Source of the DNA: PALSA-188 sp963720075
GTDB lineage: Bacteria > Acidobacteriota > Terriglobia > Terriglobales > Acidobacteriaceae
Assembly (NCBI GenBank): GCA_963720075.1
Contig: CAVREG010000019.1
Span: 1 to 64,000, forward strand
DNA length: 64,000 nucleotides
Reading direction: 5' to 3'
The first letter of the stretch is position 1; each line of letters begins with the position of its first letter. A program made the position numbers and the translations under genes. Under the pieces are notes generated by a model, which was given only the letters and a program-made list of their open reading frames with translations, ran no database searches and was not told the origin of the DNA. Positions 27,682 through 37,428 of this stretch are shown here, one piece after another.

Positions 27682-29707
27682 GTGAAAAAATACATGAGAC
27701 GCGGCCGCTTGCATCTTTTCCCCCTAATTGCAATGTTGTTCTTCTTTTCTACATTTTCGCAGGGACAGGCATGGTCTGGCGTCCTCGCGCCAGCACGCGC
27801 TACGGATTGGACGCAGGCCGGAATCCCCGGAGGCATCCCCGACGCTTCTTGGGCGAACTGCACGACGAGCGCTTGCAATACTTTGAACGGGGGGACGGTA
27901 ACCGGGGCAAGCATCACCGCCGCTCTTGCCTCAGCCCCGAATAATACAGTAGTCAACATTCCCGCAGGCTCATATACGATCAGCGCGGCGGCCTACGCCA
28001 ATCGTAGCAGCGTGGTGCTTCGCGGAGCAGGACCGACGCAGACAACGCTTACCTTGGCGGCCAACAATGATTTGTATTTCAGCGTGAACGGCACAGGCGG
28101 ATTGGGGAACTACCCTGGTAGTCTCGGCTCGACGAACTGGACAGCCGGATACGCAGCAGGAACAACGGTTCTGACACTGGCAAGCACCAGTGGAATTTCG
28201 GCAGGACAGAATATCGTGCTCGATCAACACAACGAGCCTTGGGTTTACACAACAGAGCAAGCGGTCCTTGTATTTCTGGCAATAGTTGCGGAAGGAATGA
28301 CAGCCCTGTGCAATTCAATGGAGCTTCTAGTCGTTCTGAACCGGAGATGGTTCACGTTGTCAGCGTAAGCTCAGGAACCAACCAAATCACCATTTCTCCA
28401 GGACTGATCTGGAGTCACGACTCGACGCTCTCGCCCCAAGCCTTCTTCTGGAACCATGGAGGCAACATTCAGTACGTAGGCGTCGAAAACCTGCACATTA
28501 ACGCTAGTCTGATCAATTTCGCTGTCTCAATGCCGTTCTGCGATTACTGCTGGGTGAAAAACGTACGGGTTGACAACGTTGGCAGGTCGGCGGTGTTTAT
28601 GTGGTGGGCTTACGGTGATGTAGTCCGCGACAGTTATTTCGCCTCGGCTCTGAGCGGCGCGCCGACCCAGTATGGAGTGGAGATTATGGCATCGACATAT
28701 GCACTGGTCGAGAATAACATCTGCTACGATGTCACAGCCTGTCTCCTGCCCGAAACCGATGCGGCCCTCGTTGCGGGATATAACTACGCGGTCAATACCG
28801 TCCCGGGAAATCTGTTCGCCAGTTACTCGACTCACTTGGCACACAATTATCTCTCACTTTTCGAAGGAGACGTAATTGATTTCAACCAATACGACAACAC
28901 CTGGGGATCAGCCTCGCAGCAAACAGTGTTCCGTAGTCGACTCTGGGGCAATCCTCCGAATAAAACAAACTACCGAATCCCGCAGGGCATTGGAGCGCAC
29001 CAGCACTATGAAAATATAGTGGCGAGCGTGCTTGGTGACCCGACGCACCATACGATGTATCAATGCGACAACAACAACCTAGCGACGTCCGATAATTTCA
29101 TCTATTCCTTGGGATTTTGGAACAGTTGTCCCACCATCGACGGGAACGATCCCTATGATGCGGCTACCGAAAGCACTCTGATGCGATGGGGGAATTGGGA
29201 CGCCGTAACGTACTGTACGAATGGAGGGCATGGGGGAACGGCTTGCGGATCAACCGGCAGTAACGGTATCCGCTATTGCACAGGATCGGGCGCAGGAAAT
29301 TCGGCATGTACAGCTTAAGAAACGGCCAGCTCCGACCCAACTTTCCCAGGATTGGCCAGCCCGAGCACGACATTCCCCGCATCTTTTTACACCGGAGTTA
29401 CGTCTGCTTATCCTAGCTGCGGCACGGGGCTTTCCTTCTGGAAAAACCCTTCTTCTGGCACCTGTCCGCCCTATCCCCCGATTGGCCCCGATGTGACGTG
29501 TTCAACAAATTGCACCTCAAATACCGCGTCGCACGCGGCCATGATTCCCGCGCAGCTTTGTTACATCAACTCAGCGAAAGACGGCAACGGATTCCTGACG
29601 GCTTTCGACGCCAGTACGTGCTATGCCAACGATCCATCTTCTGATTCTTGGCCGGCAACCCCCGTCCGGCCTGGGGGCTGTGGTGCAATGAGGTCGGCAG
29701 TCGGTAG
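27682..29707 (+). pseudogene. Secreted parallel beta-helix (pectate-lyase-like) protein, broken
   Basis: The N-terminal signal peptide (LHLFPLIAMLFFFSTFSQGQA) is followed by an Asn/Ser/Thr/Cys-rich domain with beta-helix features (ALASAPNNTVVNIPAGSY; VVLRGAGPTQTTL; NIQYVGVENLHINAS; WVKNVRVDNVGRSAV; YALVENNICYD). A frameshift lies at about 28240-28262. An in-frame TAA at 29316-29318 interrupts an otherwise continuous frame (ETASSDPTFPGLASPSTTF follows), and a further frame change near 29655 would give an end at 29707 (AWGLWCNEVGSR). It may be an EPS-processing lyase or hydrolase, or a surface-adhesion protein; no catalytic residues are evident. The start is GTG 27682 or ATG 27694. It lies 263 bases after the GT4 gene. 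Confidence 0.6.
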
Positions 29708-30121
29708 AGGGTTGCCGCGTCCTGGGCCACTGACTTTCAATGGGGAAGGGCTACTTCTTGGCGCTCGACGACGGCGCAACCGATTCGTCGGTACACACTG
29801 GTTCTTCAGATCAAGGGTGCATCGAGTCAGCACGGGTTGTGAGGCCGACTACCGCAACCCCTACCCTGCGTCTCGTCCAACGCGATCCGCGCGACATCCC
29901 CAGGGAGCCAGAGAGCCATTCGTAGACTGTTTGCGTTAACGTCCTCGTGCAAAGCCAGTCCGGCTGGTGATAGAAGAGATACCGTTTCGCATCGATGAAG
30001 CATTTTGTGTTTAAGCCAGCTATCTCAGCTGCTTTTAGATGAACATGCCGGTCTCGTACTATATTCCGCAGATTCGTTAATCTAAGCTCAATTGCCCCTC
30101 GCTTCGTTCCGCTGAGAAGCC

Positions 30122-31303
30122 ATGCAAAAAACTGAACATTACATCCCGGCGCTTGACGCCGTTCGCGGCCTGGCAATTCTCCTCGTACTCTTCATTCACA
30201 TTGGCGAAATACGCCTGCCCCAACGAATAGTGCCTGGAACGATTCAGCAGACTTGCGAGTTCCTCTTGGTAGGCGTCGATCTATTCTTTGGACTGTCCGG
30301 GTTCTCGATCACAGGCATTCTGTATGACACGTAGGCATGCTACAAATTTTTTCCGAACATTTTTATGCTCGTCGTTTTCTTCGGATCTTTCCGCTTTATT
30401 ACGGCTTTCTCTTTCTTCTTGGGGCTCTCACCATCCCTCTTGACATTCAGTGGCGCTCACGAGAGTGGATCTATCTGCTCTATCTTCAGAATACTCATGC
30501 TTGAAGAACGTACACAGCGCTGCGTTTTCTCCTATATTACGATCGATCATCTGTGGTCCCTTGCGGTAGAAGAGCAGTTCTACTGTGTATGGCCGGCGAT
30601 CGTATTCTTCATCAAGGATCGCATACAGCTTATGAAGATGGCAGGCCTCCTAATGGCAGGCTCGACGCTGGTGAGGCTACTCATGCTGTATGGCCACAAA
30701 TCTCTCTGGATGATTTACGTATTTACCCCTGCCCGTGCCGAATTCTCTGATGATAGGCTCGGCTTTGGTTTTGTTGTTTCGCTCTGAGACCGCGTTGCAG
30801 CAGCAGCTCAAGCGGCTAGCGATCTTCGTGCTGCCTGCCAGCGTAATAGTTCTTGTAATCTGGCTCTGCCGACCGGAGGTCTCAGTTTTAGTTCGAAAAG
30901 CGTCATTATCTTCGGATATACAATTATTGGGCTTGCGAGCGCAGCTCTTATAACCCTTTCTCTTACAAGCCGTACGTTTGGTGCTGCCATCAACAGACCC
31001 TCTCTGAGATGGTTGGGCAAGTATAGCTACGGAATTTACGTCCTGCACCTGCCCGTTATGCAGTTGTTGCTTCACCTGCACTCGGTCACTCGTCTTGAGG
31101 ATCTTCATTCGAATTCTTGGTGGAGACTCTTTATCGTAATTTCAACTGCAGCGTTTGCTGTCGGATTAGCTTTCCTTTCGTTCGAATTCTACGAATCGAA
31201 ATTCCTGCGATTGAAGCGGTTCTTTCGCTATCAGTTTCCGGAGCCGATTGTGCGGCGGTCGGACGAAAGCGTTGCCGCACTCATTCTGACGATCAAGTCA
31301 TAG
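30122..31303 (+). pseudogene. OafA/YrhL-like membrane O-acyltransferase (acyltransferase-3), several frameshifts
   Basis: The start is intact (HYIPALDAVRGLAILLVLFIH, with the family's conserved R and H, then GVDLFFGLSGFSITGIL). A false stop is at 30334. Restoring one T near 30360 gives TFYARRFLRIFPLYYGFLFLL. The motif DHLWSLAVEEQFYCVWPAIVF is at about 30545-30605. The C-terminal end is GKYSYGIYVLHLPVMQLL from 31018. At least three frame changes (about 30335-30362, 30480-30500, 30730-30960) separate well-conserved blocks. Such enzymes O-acetylate or acylate polysaccharides at the inner membrane. Sequence errors in T/A runs are the simplest explanation, but a real pseudogene is possible. Confidence 0.65.
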
Positions 31304-31372
31304 TCGCCAGACTCTGCAGAGCGTCGAGTCCCGGAGCCGGGTAGCAGCTGGGAGCTTACTTAGTCAAATTGT

Positions 31373-31972
31373 ATGAAGTTAGCGCAGAAGGTACGAAATA
31401 ACATACGCTTCCTCCTTCAGGCTTATGGAACTGTGACGGTCAAGATGAATCTGTGGAACGCCGAATTCTCACAGGCACGATGGGACTGTCTCGACACAAC
31501 GGTAGGCGACTGCGTGTATTCATACATTGAAAAAGCAGCCACCGGCGGAAGCATCTTAGATCTCGGGTGCGGCTCTGGTAGTACAGCGAACGAATTAAGT
31601 GCAAATACGTACCGAGATTACACCGGGGTCGACATTTCGGACGTGGCTATTGATAAAGCGAGAAAGAGAACGGAGAAGAATGGTCGAGCAGATAAGAGCC
31701 GGTTCTTCCACTCAGATATTTCCAGCTACGTGCCGGCTCAACAATTCGATGTGATACTGTTCAGAGATTCCATCTACTATGTTGCGCGGCCACGTATTAG
31801 ACCAATGCTCGATCGATACTCGAAATACCTGAATCAAGGTGGAGTTTTCATCGTGAGAATGGACGGCGGAGGCAAACGTGGGAGCATAGTGGAGATCATC
31901 GAGAGAAATTTCGACATTCTTGAAAAGCACATGCATAAACAGCCAGATGCAGTGGTCCTTGTCTTTCGGTAA
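31373..31972 (+). CDS. Class I SAM-dependent methyltransferase
   Basis: A 199-residue Rossmann methyltransferase. Motif I is SILDLGCGSGSTANEL (about residues 61-76), acidic motif II is in DYTGVDISDVAI, and motif IV is QFDVILFRDSIYYVA. Probably modifies a sugar or a lipid-linked intermediate, but the substrate is not visible. It stands alone on the + strand, 69 bases after the broken acyltransferase. Confidence 0.72.
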   Translation: MKLAQKVRNNIRFLLQAYGTVTVKMNLWNAEFSQARWDCLDTTVGDCVYSYIEKAATGGSILDLGCGSGSTANELSANTYRDYTGVDISDVAIDKARKRTEKNGRADKSRFFHSDISSYVPAQQFDVILFRDSIYYVARPRIRPMLDRYSKYLNQGGVFIVRMDGGGKRGSIVEIIERNFDILEKHMHKQPDAVVLVFR

Positions 31973-32244
31973 AGACCCGACCTAGGAAGGACGCTGCGGA
32001 AATCGCGAATTCGCAATCTGCGGTCCACCGGACTCCGAACTCGAAAGAGAGTTCGTGGCGCTGCTTGTCTACCAGTATAAACCGTCTCTTCGCTGTTTCT
32101 CGTTCCGTATTTTGGTGTTGTGATTGCCTTGCATCGGACTTTCGCTCCGCTCCGTCAGGTGGTCGGGCTTTTTCGGGAAAGCAGGGCACATCTGAGGGAG
32201 CGAGCGCGAGTGGGGGCGAGGAACGCCTGAGCTGGAGAGCACGC

Positions 32245-33051
32245 ATGACGGACCTACGCGGCCTGAAACAGACGTGGGAAGACCTGGCAGAGACAGATCC
32301 CCTCTGGGCGGTCTGCACGGATGCGAAGAGACGCGGCGGCAGATGGGATGCGGCTGAGTTTTTTGCCACCGGAGAAGCGGAGATCAGCAAGGTGCTGGCG
32401 CACGTGGCGGCGATCGGACTAAAGCCGCTGTGGGAGGGCCGTGCCCTGGATTTCGGGTGCGGCGTTGGGCGGCTGACACAGGCGCTGTGCTCAAGGTTCG
32501 CTGGGTGCCTCGGGATCGATATCTCCCCGACGATGATTCACTTGGCGCAGCAGCACAACCGACATGGTGAGCACTGCGTTTACGCGCTGAATGATGTGGA
32601 GGACCTGGGAAAATATAGCGATGGCGAATTCTCGTTCATTTACAGCAGCATCGTGCTGCAGCACATGGCGCCGAAATACATGAGGAGCTACCTACGGGAG
32701 TTCGCGCGGGTACTGGCGCCGGGGGGAATACTGGCGTGCCAGATTCCGGATTATATGCACAGCTTCAAAAATCTGTTGAGGCTGCGGCAGCGATTGAGAT
32801 TGCGAAGCCGGCTGAAGAGGCTGATAGGGATTAAATTGCCCGAGACGGCGCCGGAGATCGACACGCACCAGATGGAAATGCACTGGCTGGACGAGCGGCA
32901 GGTGCGGAAAACTCTGCGAGACGGCGGGTGCCGCGTGGTTGACGTTCAACTTACGAATTCGATCAGCCCCGATTTCAACGGGCAACTGATTTACCTGCAA
33001 GGCACGCCGAAGCCAGGGTCTGTCAGCAAGCAGTATTGTGCGGTCAAATGA
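32245..33051 (+). CDS. Class I SAM-dependent methyltransferase
   Basis: About 268 residues from ATG 32245 (GGAG 8 bases upstream). The frame is open further upstream, but MTDLRGLKQTWEDLAETDPLWAV is the usual start in this group. Motif I is ALDFGCGVGRLTQAL, motif II is GIDISPTMI, and the VLQHMAPKYMRSYLREFARVLAPGG block is typical of ubiquinone/sugar-type methyltransferases. The C-terminus has a basic segment (RLRQRLRLRSRLKRLIG). The 270 bases before it (31973-32244) hold no supported gene. An O- or N-methylation of the EPS sugars is plausible. Confidence 0.75.
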   Translation: MTDLRGLKQTWEDLAETDPLWAVCTDAKRRGGRWDAAEFFATGEAEISKVLAHVAAIGLKPLWEGRALDFGCGVGRLTQALCSRFAGCLGIDISPTMIHLAQQHNRHGEHCVYALNDVEDLGKYSDGEFSFIYSSIVLQHMAPKYMRSYLREFARVLAPGGILACQIPDYMHSFKNLLRLRQRLRLRSRLKRLIGIKLPETAPEIDTHQMEMHWLDERQVRKTLRDGGCRVVDVQLTNSISPDFNGQLIYLQGTPKPGSVSKQYCAVK

Positions 33052-33221
33052 CTGCACCAGCGGAAAAGAGCGTTTCAAGTTGATACTAGAGGACAATGCT
33101 GCTTTATCCTTCCGCGTCAATATTTCTTCTGATAAATCGCGATGTGATCTTAAAGCTGATCTCGCGTTTCTAGATTTATAGCCTCTCCCTTGGTACCTAG
33201 AGTGTAGGTTGTCTAAGCAGC

Positions 33222-34208
33222 ATGGGTGCACGCAGTTACCTACGGTTCAAGGCACTGCGCAGTACAAACCCAGTCGCCGTCAGAAGAATGCTTCAAGGAA
33301 AGTGGGAGAAGCGTTTAATGCAATCACCAATTCCAAAACGAATCATCCAGACCGGCAAGGTAGTTCCGCAATCGCTAAGGACTCGGGGTATGGTGTCGAA
33401 CATACGCCTTCTACACCCGGACTATGAATACTTGTTTTTTGACGATGATGCGGTAGAAAAGTTCGTCGACGAAGAATTTCCGCAATATCGAGCTGTATTC
33501 GATTCTTTTCGCTTTCCCATCCAGCGGTATGATTTCTTTCGCTATCTGGCCGTCTACCGGTACGGTGGATTCTACTTCGACCTGGATGTGTTGTTGGCCT
33601 CAAGCCTTTCGAGTCTATTGGAATCTGGCTGCGTCTTTCCGTTTGAGGGGCTCACTTTCAGTCATTTTCTCCGCACCCAGCACGATATGGATTGGGAGAT
33701 TGGGAACTACGGATTCGGCGCTAGATCTCGACATCCCTTCCTCGAAGCAATTATCGAGAATTGCGTCCGCGCACAAAAGGATCCTGCATGGGTGAAGCCC
33801 ATGATGCGCGGATTGCCGCCGCTATCGAAATTGGACTTCTATGTTCTGTACACGTCAGGACCGGGTTTGGTTTCCCGGACCCTGGCTGAGAATCCGGAAC
33901 TGGCGAAGACGGTGACGATTCTTTTTCCTGACGATGTGTGTGATTTCAACAACTGGAACTGTTTCGGTGATTTTGGCATTCATCTGATGGAAGCGTCCTG
34001 GCGCCTAAACAAGGGACGTGTGCGGAGGCGGTTGGCGGGGGAGTGGGAGGTTTGGAAACTGCGAGGGCTTCTGAAAGATAGTGCCGCCTTGGGGAAGACC
34101 AGGCAAAACAGCTACTTAGGTAACAGCTCTACCATCGCAAGCTCGGAAGCCGCAGCCGCCGACGCCCAGCAGCCTCTGGTTTTCGATCCTGATCCCCGTA
34201 GTCGATGA
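33222..34208 (+). CDS. GT32-type (OCH1-like) glycosyltransferase
   Basis: 328 residues. IPKRIIQTGKV near the start, the donor/metal motif RYGGFYFDLDVLL (DXD as DLD, about residues 107-119) and WEIGNYGFGARSRHPFLEAII define the GT32/capsular-sugar transferase fold. The C-terminal 60 residues are low-complexity Ala/Ser/Lys and may be a membrane-contacting tail. Last intact gene before the degenerate 34.2-34.9 kb gap. Substrate not deducible. Confidence 0.78.
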   Translation: MGARSYLRFKALRSTNPVAVRRMLQGKWEKRLMQSPIPKRIIQTGKVVPQSLRTRGMVSNIRLLHPDYEYLFFDDDAVEKFVDEEFPQYRAVFDSFRFPIQRYDFFRYLAVYRYGGFYFDLDVLLASSLSSLLESGCVFPFEGLTFSHFLRTQHDMDWEIGNYGFGARSRHPFLEAIIENCVRAQKDPAWVKPMMRGLPPLSKLDFYVLYTSGPGLVSRTLAENPELAKTVTILFPDDVCDFNNWNCFGDFGIHLMEASWRLNKGRVRRRLAGEWEVWKLRGLLKDSAALGKTRQNSYLGNSSTIASSEAAAADAQQPLVFDPDPRSR

Positions 34209-34896
34209 GGGTTCTACTGATCAGACTCACGCAATTGCTTGGCAGTTTGGGCCTGCATGCTTGCGGTACCTTCGCTCGTGGCTGCTCTGTTTCTATCGGG
34301 AAAGAATTGAAATTCTCTGCCAGGCGGAGCAAATGGCTATGGAATTTGGAGGGCGGTTGGGCGTGCCGAGGTGGTCTTGGAAGTACTCATGAGCTAAGGA
34401 AGTCTTTGAATGGGGTTGCCAAGACAGCACAACCGTGAGATACGCGCGGCATTCTCACTTGTATTCTGCAAACAATGAAGTGCAGAAAGACTGACGTGCA
34501 ACCTATTACAGGGAAGAGACACGCTCGTATTGGTGTCTGGGGATTCAGCTTCAAGGCCGGGACGAGCCATGAGAAGCCCCATGATTAAAGTCATCGGACG
34601 CCTGGTCGGCAAGGGCACCATTTCCGCATTCATGACAGGAACTTAAAATTGCCAGTTTGGTCGGACTTAATTGGGGACTTCATCTTCAATCACATCCCAC
34701 ATATACCCGGAGAGGAAGGTTCACCAATCCGACTTTTTCCCCTGATCAAATGCCAAAAAATGCATGCTCGCGCGGCATTCCACGAAATGCCGAATGATGG
34801 GGAAGGGCGCTAGGTGCCCGGAAGGCCTAGCAATTCACAAGTGCAATCCCCATTTCATGGTTTACTAGAAACCAGTAGTTTATCTGGCAGGTACGA
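34209..34896. other. 688-base gap with gene remnant and hairpins
   Basis: No intact gene. It contains the dehydrogenase remnant at about 34440-34640 (listed) and, downstream, a 7-bp stem CGGCATT/AATGCCG at 34773-34792 and a 6-bp stem GCTAGG/CCTAGC at 34809-34831. These could be part of a structured leader or a weak terminator before the FkbH gene. No transposase is seen. Confidence 0.5.
34440..34640 (+). pseudogene. Remnant of a GDP-mannose / UDP-glucose-type dehydrogenase
   Basis: Three frames together show the C-terminal domain hallmark of AlgD-like dehydrogenases: ANNEVQKD (about 34470), then TGKRHARIGVWGFSFKAGT (about 34510-34566), then RSPMIKVIGRLVGKG (about 34570-34614). The natural equivalent is xxIGxxGLSFKAGTDDLRESP. 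No N-terminal Rossmann or catalytic Cys domain can be found upstream. It appears to be a genuine decayed fragment, unlike the single-indel genes elsewhere. Confidence 0.5.
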
Positions 34897-36636
34897 TTGA
34901 AGCTTATTGAAGCGCTCGAACTTCTTAAACGTCCGCTGACGGGCTCTGGGCCTGAATACAAAGTGTTTTTGGCGTGCGGCTTTTCCCCGCTTCACTTCCG
35001 AACATTTTTGACGGCCGAGCTGCAATCTCTTCTGCCCGACAGGCGGATCCACGTAAGTACAGGCATCTTCGGCGATTTGAGTGGAAACATCGAGCGGTTC
35101 GAGGAAAATGTTCATGCCTCTGCTGTTGTGATCGAGTGGAGCGATTTGGATCCGCGCCTCGGGGTGCGGACACTGGGCGGTTGGCGACCCCAACAACTTG
35201 GCGATATTGTCGCATCGGTCCGAACCATGGTGGCGCGATTGGAGCGGGCAATTGTGGCGATGTCGAAGCGAACAGGCATCGCGGCAATTTGTATGCCGGC
35301 TTTACCGTTGCCTCCGTTGTTTTGGGCTTCTCCCGCACGGGCCAATTTGGAGATGTTGGAACTTCAAGCGATGGTAGCGGCATTCGGGGAAACTTTGGCT
35401 CGACATACGAGCATTCGAATCGCCAACCCCCAATTCCTCGATGAAATCTCGGCTCCTTATACCCGATACGACGTCAAGTCCGATGTCACGATCGGCTTTC
35501 CATACAGTCTTGCCCACGCTTCCGCGATGGGGAGGGTGGTAGCCGAGCTCATTCAGTATCGCTTGCCCAAGAAAGGATTGATCACCGATCTCGACGATAC
35601 TTTGTGGGCGGGAATAGTCGGCGAGGATGGTATCGATGGAATTTCATGGGACCTCGACAGCAAAACCCACATGCATGGGCTATATCAGCAATTTTTAGCT
35701 TCTTTAGCGGCCTCCGGCATTCTGGTGGCTGCCGCCAGCAAGAATGACCGAGCGATAGTTGAGCGCGCATTTGAGCGGACCGACTTGCTTTTGGCTAAGG
35801 GCGATATTTTTCCATTCGAAATTCATTGGTCCCGGAAATCGGAATCCGTTGCACGGATTCTCCGCACTTGGAACGTCAGTCCAGACTCGGTAGTTTTCGT
35901 TGATGATGATGCAATGGAACTCGCCGAGGTGAGGACGGCATTCCCAGAATTAGAGTGCCTCGTTTTCCCAAAAAATGACTATCAAGGTATTTGGAAGCTC
36001 TTGAAGCATTTGCGTGGACTTTTTGGGAAACCTCTCTTGACCCAGGATGACGCGGTTCGATTGCGCAGCATACGAGAAGGCGCCGAGTGGCGTGATGCGG
36101 CAAGTCCTTCTTCAGGTGCCGCGGACGATTTTCTCAAGAATGCGGGCGCGTGCGTGAGTTTTGATTTCTCACAAGCACTCGCGGACAGCCGGGCGTTCGA
36201 GCTAATCAACAAAACGAATCAGTTCAACCTCAATGGCCAGCGCTACAGTGAAGCGGAGTGGCGTGATTTTTTTAGGCATCCAGACGCCTTTCTTTTGACT
36301 GTGTCCTATAAAGATAAGTTCGGCCCGCTGGGAAAGATCGCGGCCATCTTGGGAAGAACTTATGGACGCAAGCTGCGCCTTCAAACCTGGGTCATGAGCT
36401 GCCGCGCATTCTCCCGCCGCATCGAGTACCAGTGCTTGAGGTATCTGTTCGAGAGCTTTGAAATTGACGAAATTGTTCTCGATTATCGGGCTACGTCGCG
36501 CAACCAGCCGATACAGAAATTTATTGCGGAGCTGAACGGTAATCTACCTTCTGCCGACGTCATCATCTCGAAACGCCAATTTGAAGCGAGTGCGCCGCTG
36601 TTATTTCATCGCGTGGAAGGAGCTGTAAATGTTTGA
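34897..36636 (+). CDS. FkbH-like HAD-IIIC protein (glyceryl-ACP synthase type)
   Basis: 579 residues. The N-terminal SGNH-like region (about 1-220) is followed by the HAD-IIIC domain with ITDLDDTLWAGIVGEDG: nucleophile Asp231 and Asp233. After it come AAASKND, the metal motif VVFVDDDAMELAEV (about 327-340) and FPKNDYQGIW. The C-terminal GNAT-like lobe holds INKTNQFNLNGQRYSEAEW. FkbH family members take 1,3-bisphosphoglycerate to glyceryl-S-ACP, feeding a three-carbon unit to acyltransferases. It starts at TTG 34897 and overlaps the ACP gene by 8 bases, which fixes its partner. The role here is probably D-glyceryl decoration of the EPS (inference). Confidence 0.82.
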   Translation: MKLIEALELLKRPLTGSGPEYKVFLACGFSPLHFRTFLTAELQSLLPDRRIHVSTGIFGDLSGNIERFEENVHASAVVIEWSDLDPRLGVRTLGGWRPQQLGDIVASVRTMVARLERAIVAMSKRTGIAAICMPALPLPPLFWASPARANLEMLELQAMVAAFGETLARHTSIRIANPQFLDEISAPYTRYDVKSDVTIGFPYSLAHASAMGRVVAELIQYRLPKKGLITDLDDTLWAGIVGEDGIDGISWDLDSKTHMHGLYQQFLASLAASGILVAAASKNDRAIVERAFERTDLLLAKGDIFPFEIHWSRKSESVARILRTWNVSPDSVVFVDDDAMELAEVRTAFPELECLVFPKNDYQGIWKLLKHLRGLFGKPLLTQDDAVRLRSIREGAEWRDAASPSSGAADDFLKNAGACVSFDFSQALADSRAFELINKTNQFNLNGQRYSEAEWRDFFRHPDAFLLTVSYKDKFGPLGKIAAILGRTYGRKLRLQTWVMSCRAFSRRIEYQCLRYLFESFEIDEIVLDYRATSRNQPIQKFIAELNGNLPSADVIISKRQFEASAPLLFHRVEGAVNV

Positions 36637-36889
36637 ACAGGATGACAGATTGGCGCGCTGTTTCGCATCGGTATTCACGGGACTTTCCCAGGCAGAACTT
36701 CGGTCCGTGAACGAGGATTCGATGGGACTGTGGGACTCGCTCGCAACCGTGACGTTGGCTGCAGTAGTGCAAGAGGAGTTCGGAGTCGAGATTGATCCCG
36801 AAGCCCTTCCACGACTGAATTCTTTCGCAGCCTTTCGCGATTACCTTAACCATTCCAATGGCGGTCGGGAAGAATTGAAGAACCGATGA
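36629..36889 (+). CDS. Acyl carrier protein (FkbH partner)
   Basis: An 86-residue four-helix carrier. The phosphopantetheine site is Ser37 in GLWDSLATV (D-S-L motif), followed by QEEFGVEIDPEAL and FAAFRDYL, as in glyceryl/FkbJ-type carriers. It overlaps both FkbH (8 bases) and the acyltransferase (ATGA, 4 bases), so the three proteins are made together. Confidence 0.84.
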   Translation: MFEQDDRLARCFASVFTGLSQAELRSVNEDSMGLWDSLATVTLAAVVQEEFGVEIDPEALPRLNSFAAFRDYLNHSNGGREELKNR

Positions 36890-37428
36890 AAGAAGGTTTA
36901 TTGCGAGGATTCGCCAATCGCCTGTTGCAACTGTTGGCGAGAATTCTGCCCGGAGCCCAAACCCTGCGGGTCAAGCTCCACCGAATGCGCGGGGTGAAGA
37001 TAGGAAAAAATGTCTGGATTGGCTACGACGTGGTCCTCGACACTTCGCGTCCCTTTCTTATCAAACTCGAAGACAATTGCACGCTTAGCATGCGCGTCAC
37101 AGTTGTGGCTCATTTTCGAGGTTCGACCGGCGTGAAGATTGAACAGAACGCCTTTGTCGGCCCCGGCGCCATCATCCTGCCGAACGTGGTGGTAGGCGAG
37201 GGTGCGGTCGTTACGGCGGGTAGCGTAGTGACGCGTTCCGTCCCGCCGATGACAATGGTGCAGGGAAATCCCGCAGTTCCCGTTGCCCGGTGCGGAGTTC
37301 CGCTTGTCCCACAATATACAGTGAAAGAGTTTTCCCGGCAGCTTCGGCCAATTCCCGCTCCTAGGCCCAAGCAAAAACCTGCGACCGTAGCATCTGCGGT
37401 CGGCAGGTCAGAAGGGGGCCAGTTGTGA
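36886..37428 (+). CDS. Left-handed beta-helix acyltransferase (WcaF/LacA-like)
   Basis: 180 residues with a basic N-terminus and hexapeptide repeats (VKIGKNVWIGYDVVLDTS; VKIEQNAFVGPGAIILPNVVVGEGAVVTAGSVV). GNPA after the coils is the usual C-terminal cap, followed by a basic tail. A His in VVAHFRGS is a candidate catalytic base. In this cassette it probably moves the ACP-bound acyl (glyceryl) group to a sugar hydroxyl, rather than using acetyl-CoA (inference from context). It overlaps the ACP by 4 bases and the following gene by 4. Confidence 0.78.
   Translation: MKEGLLRGFANRLLQLLARILPGAQTLRVKLHRMRGVKIGKNVWIGYDVVLDTSRPFLIKLEDNCTLSMRVTVVAHFRGSTGVKIEQNAFVGPGAIILPNVVVGEGAVVTAGSVVTRSVPPMTMVQGNPAVPVARCGVPLVPQYTVKEFSRQLRPIPAPRPKQKPATVASAVGRSEGGQL

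Noticed and set aside
29720..30121. Open frames after the beta-helix gene (about 60-120 codons)
   Set aside because: Arg/Pro-rich composition and no family features; they look like random open frames between genes.
34209..34896. Insertion sequence in the gap
   Set aside because: No transposase fragment, no terminal inverted repeats or target duplication seen; the hairpins are short and unpaired with each other.
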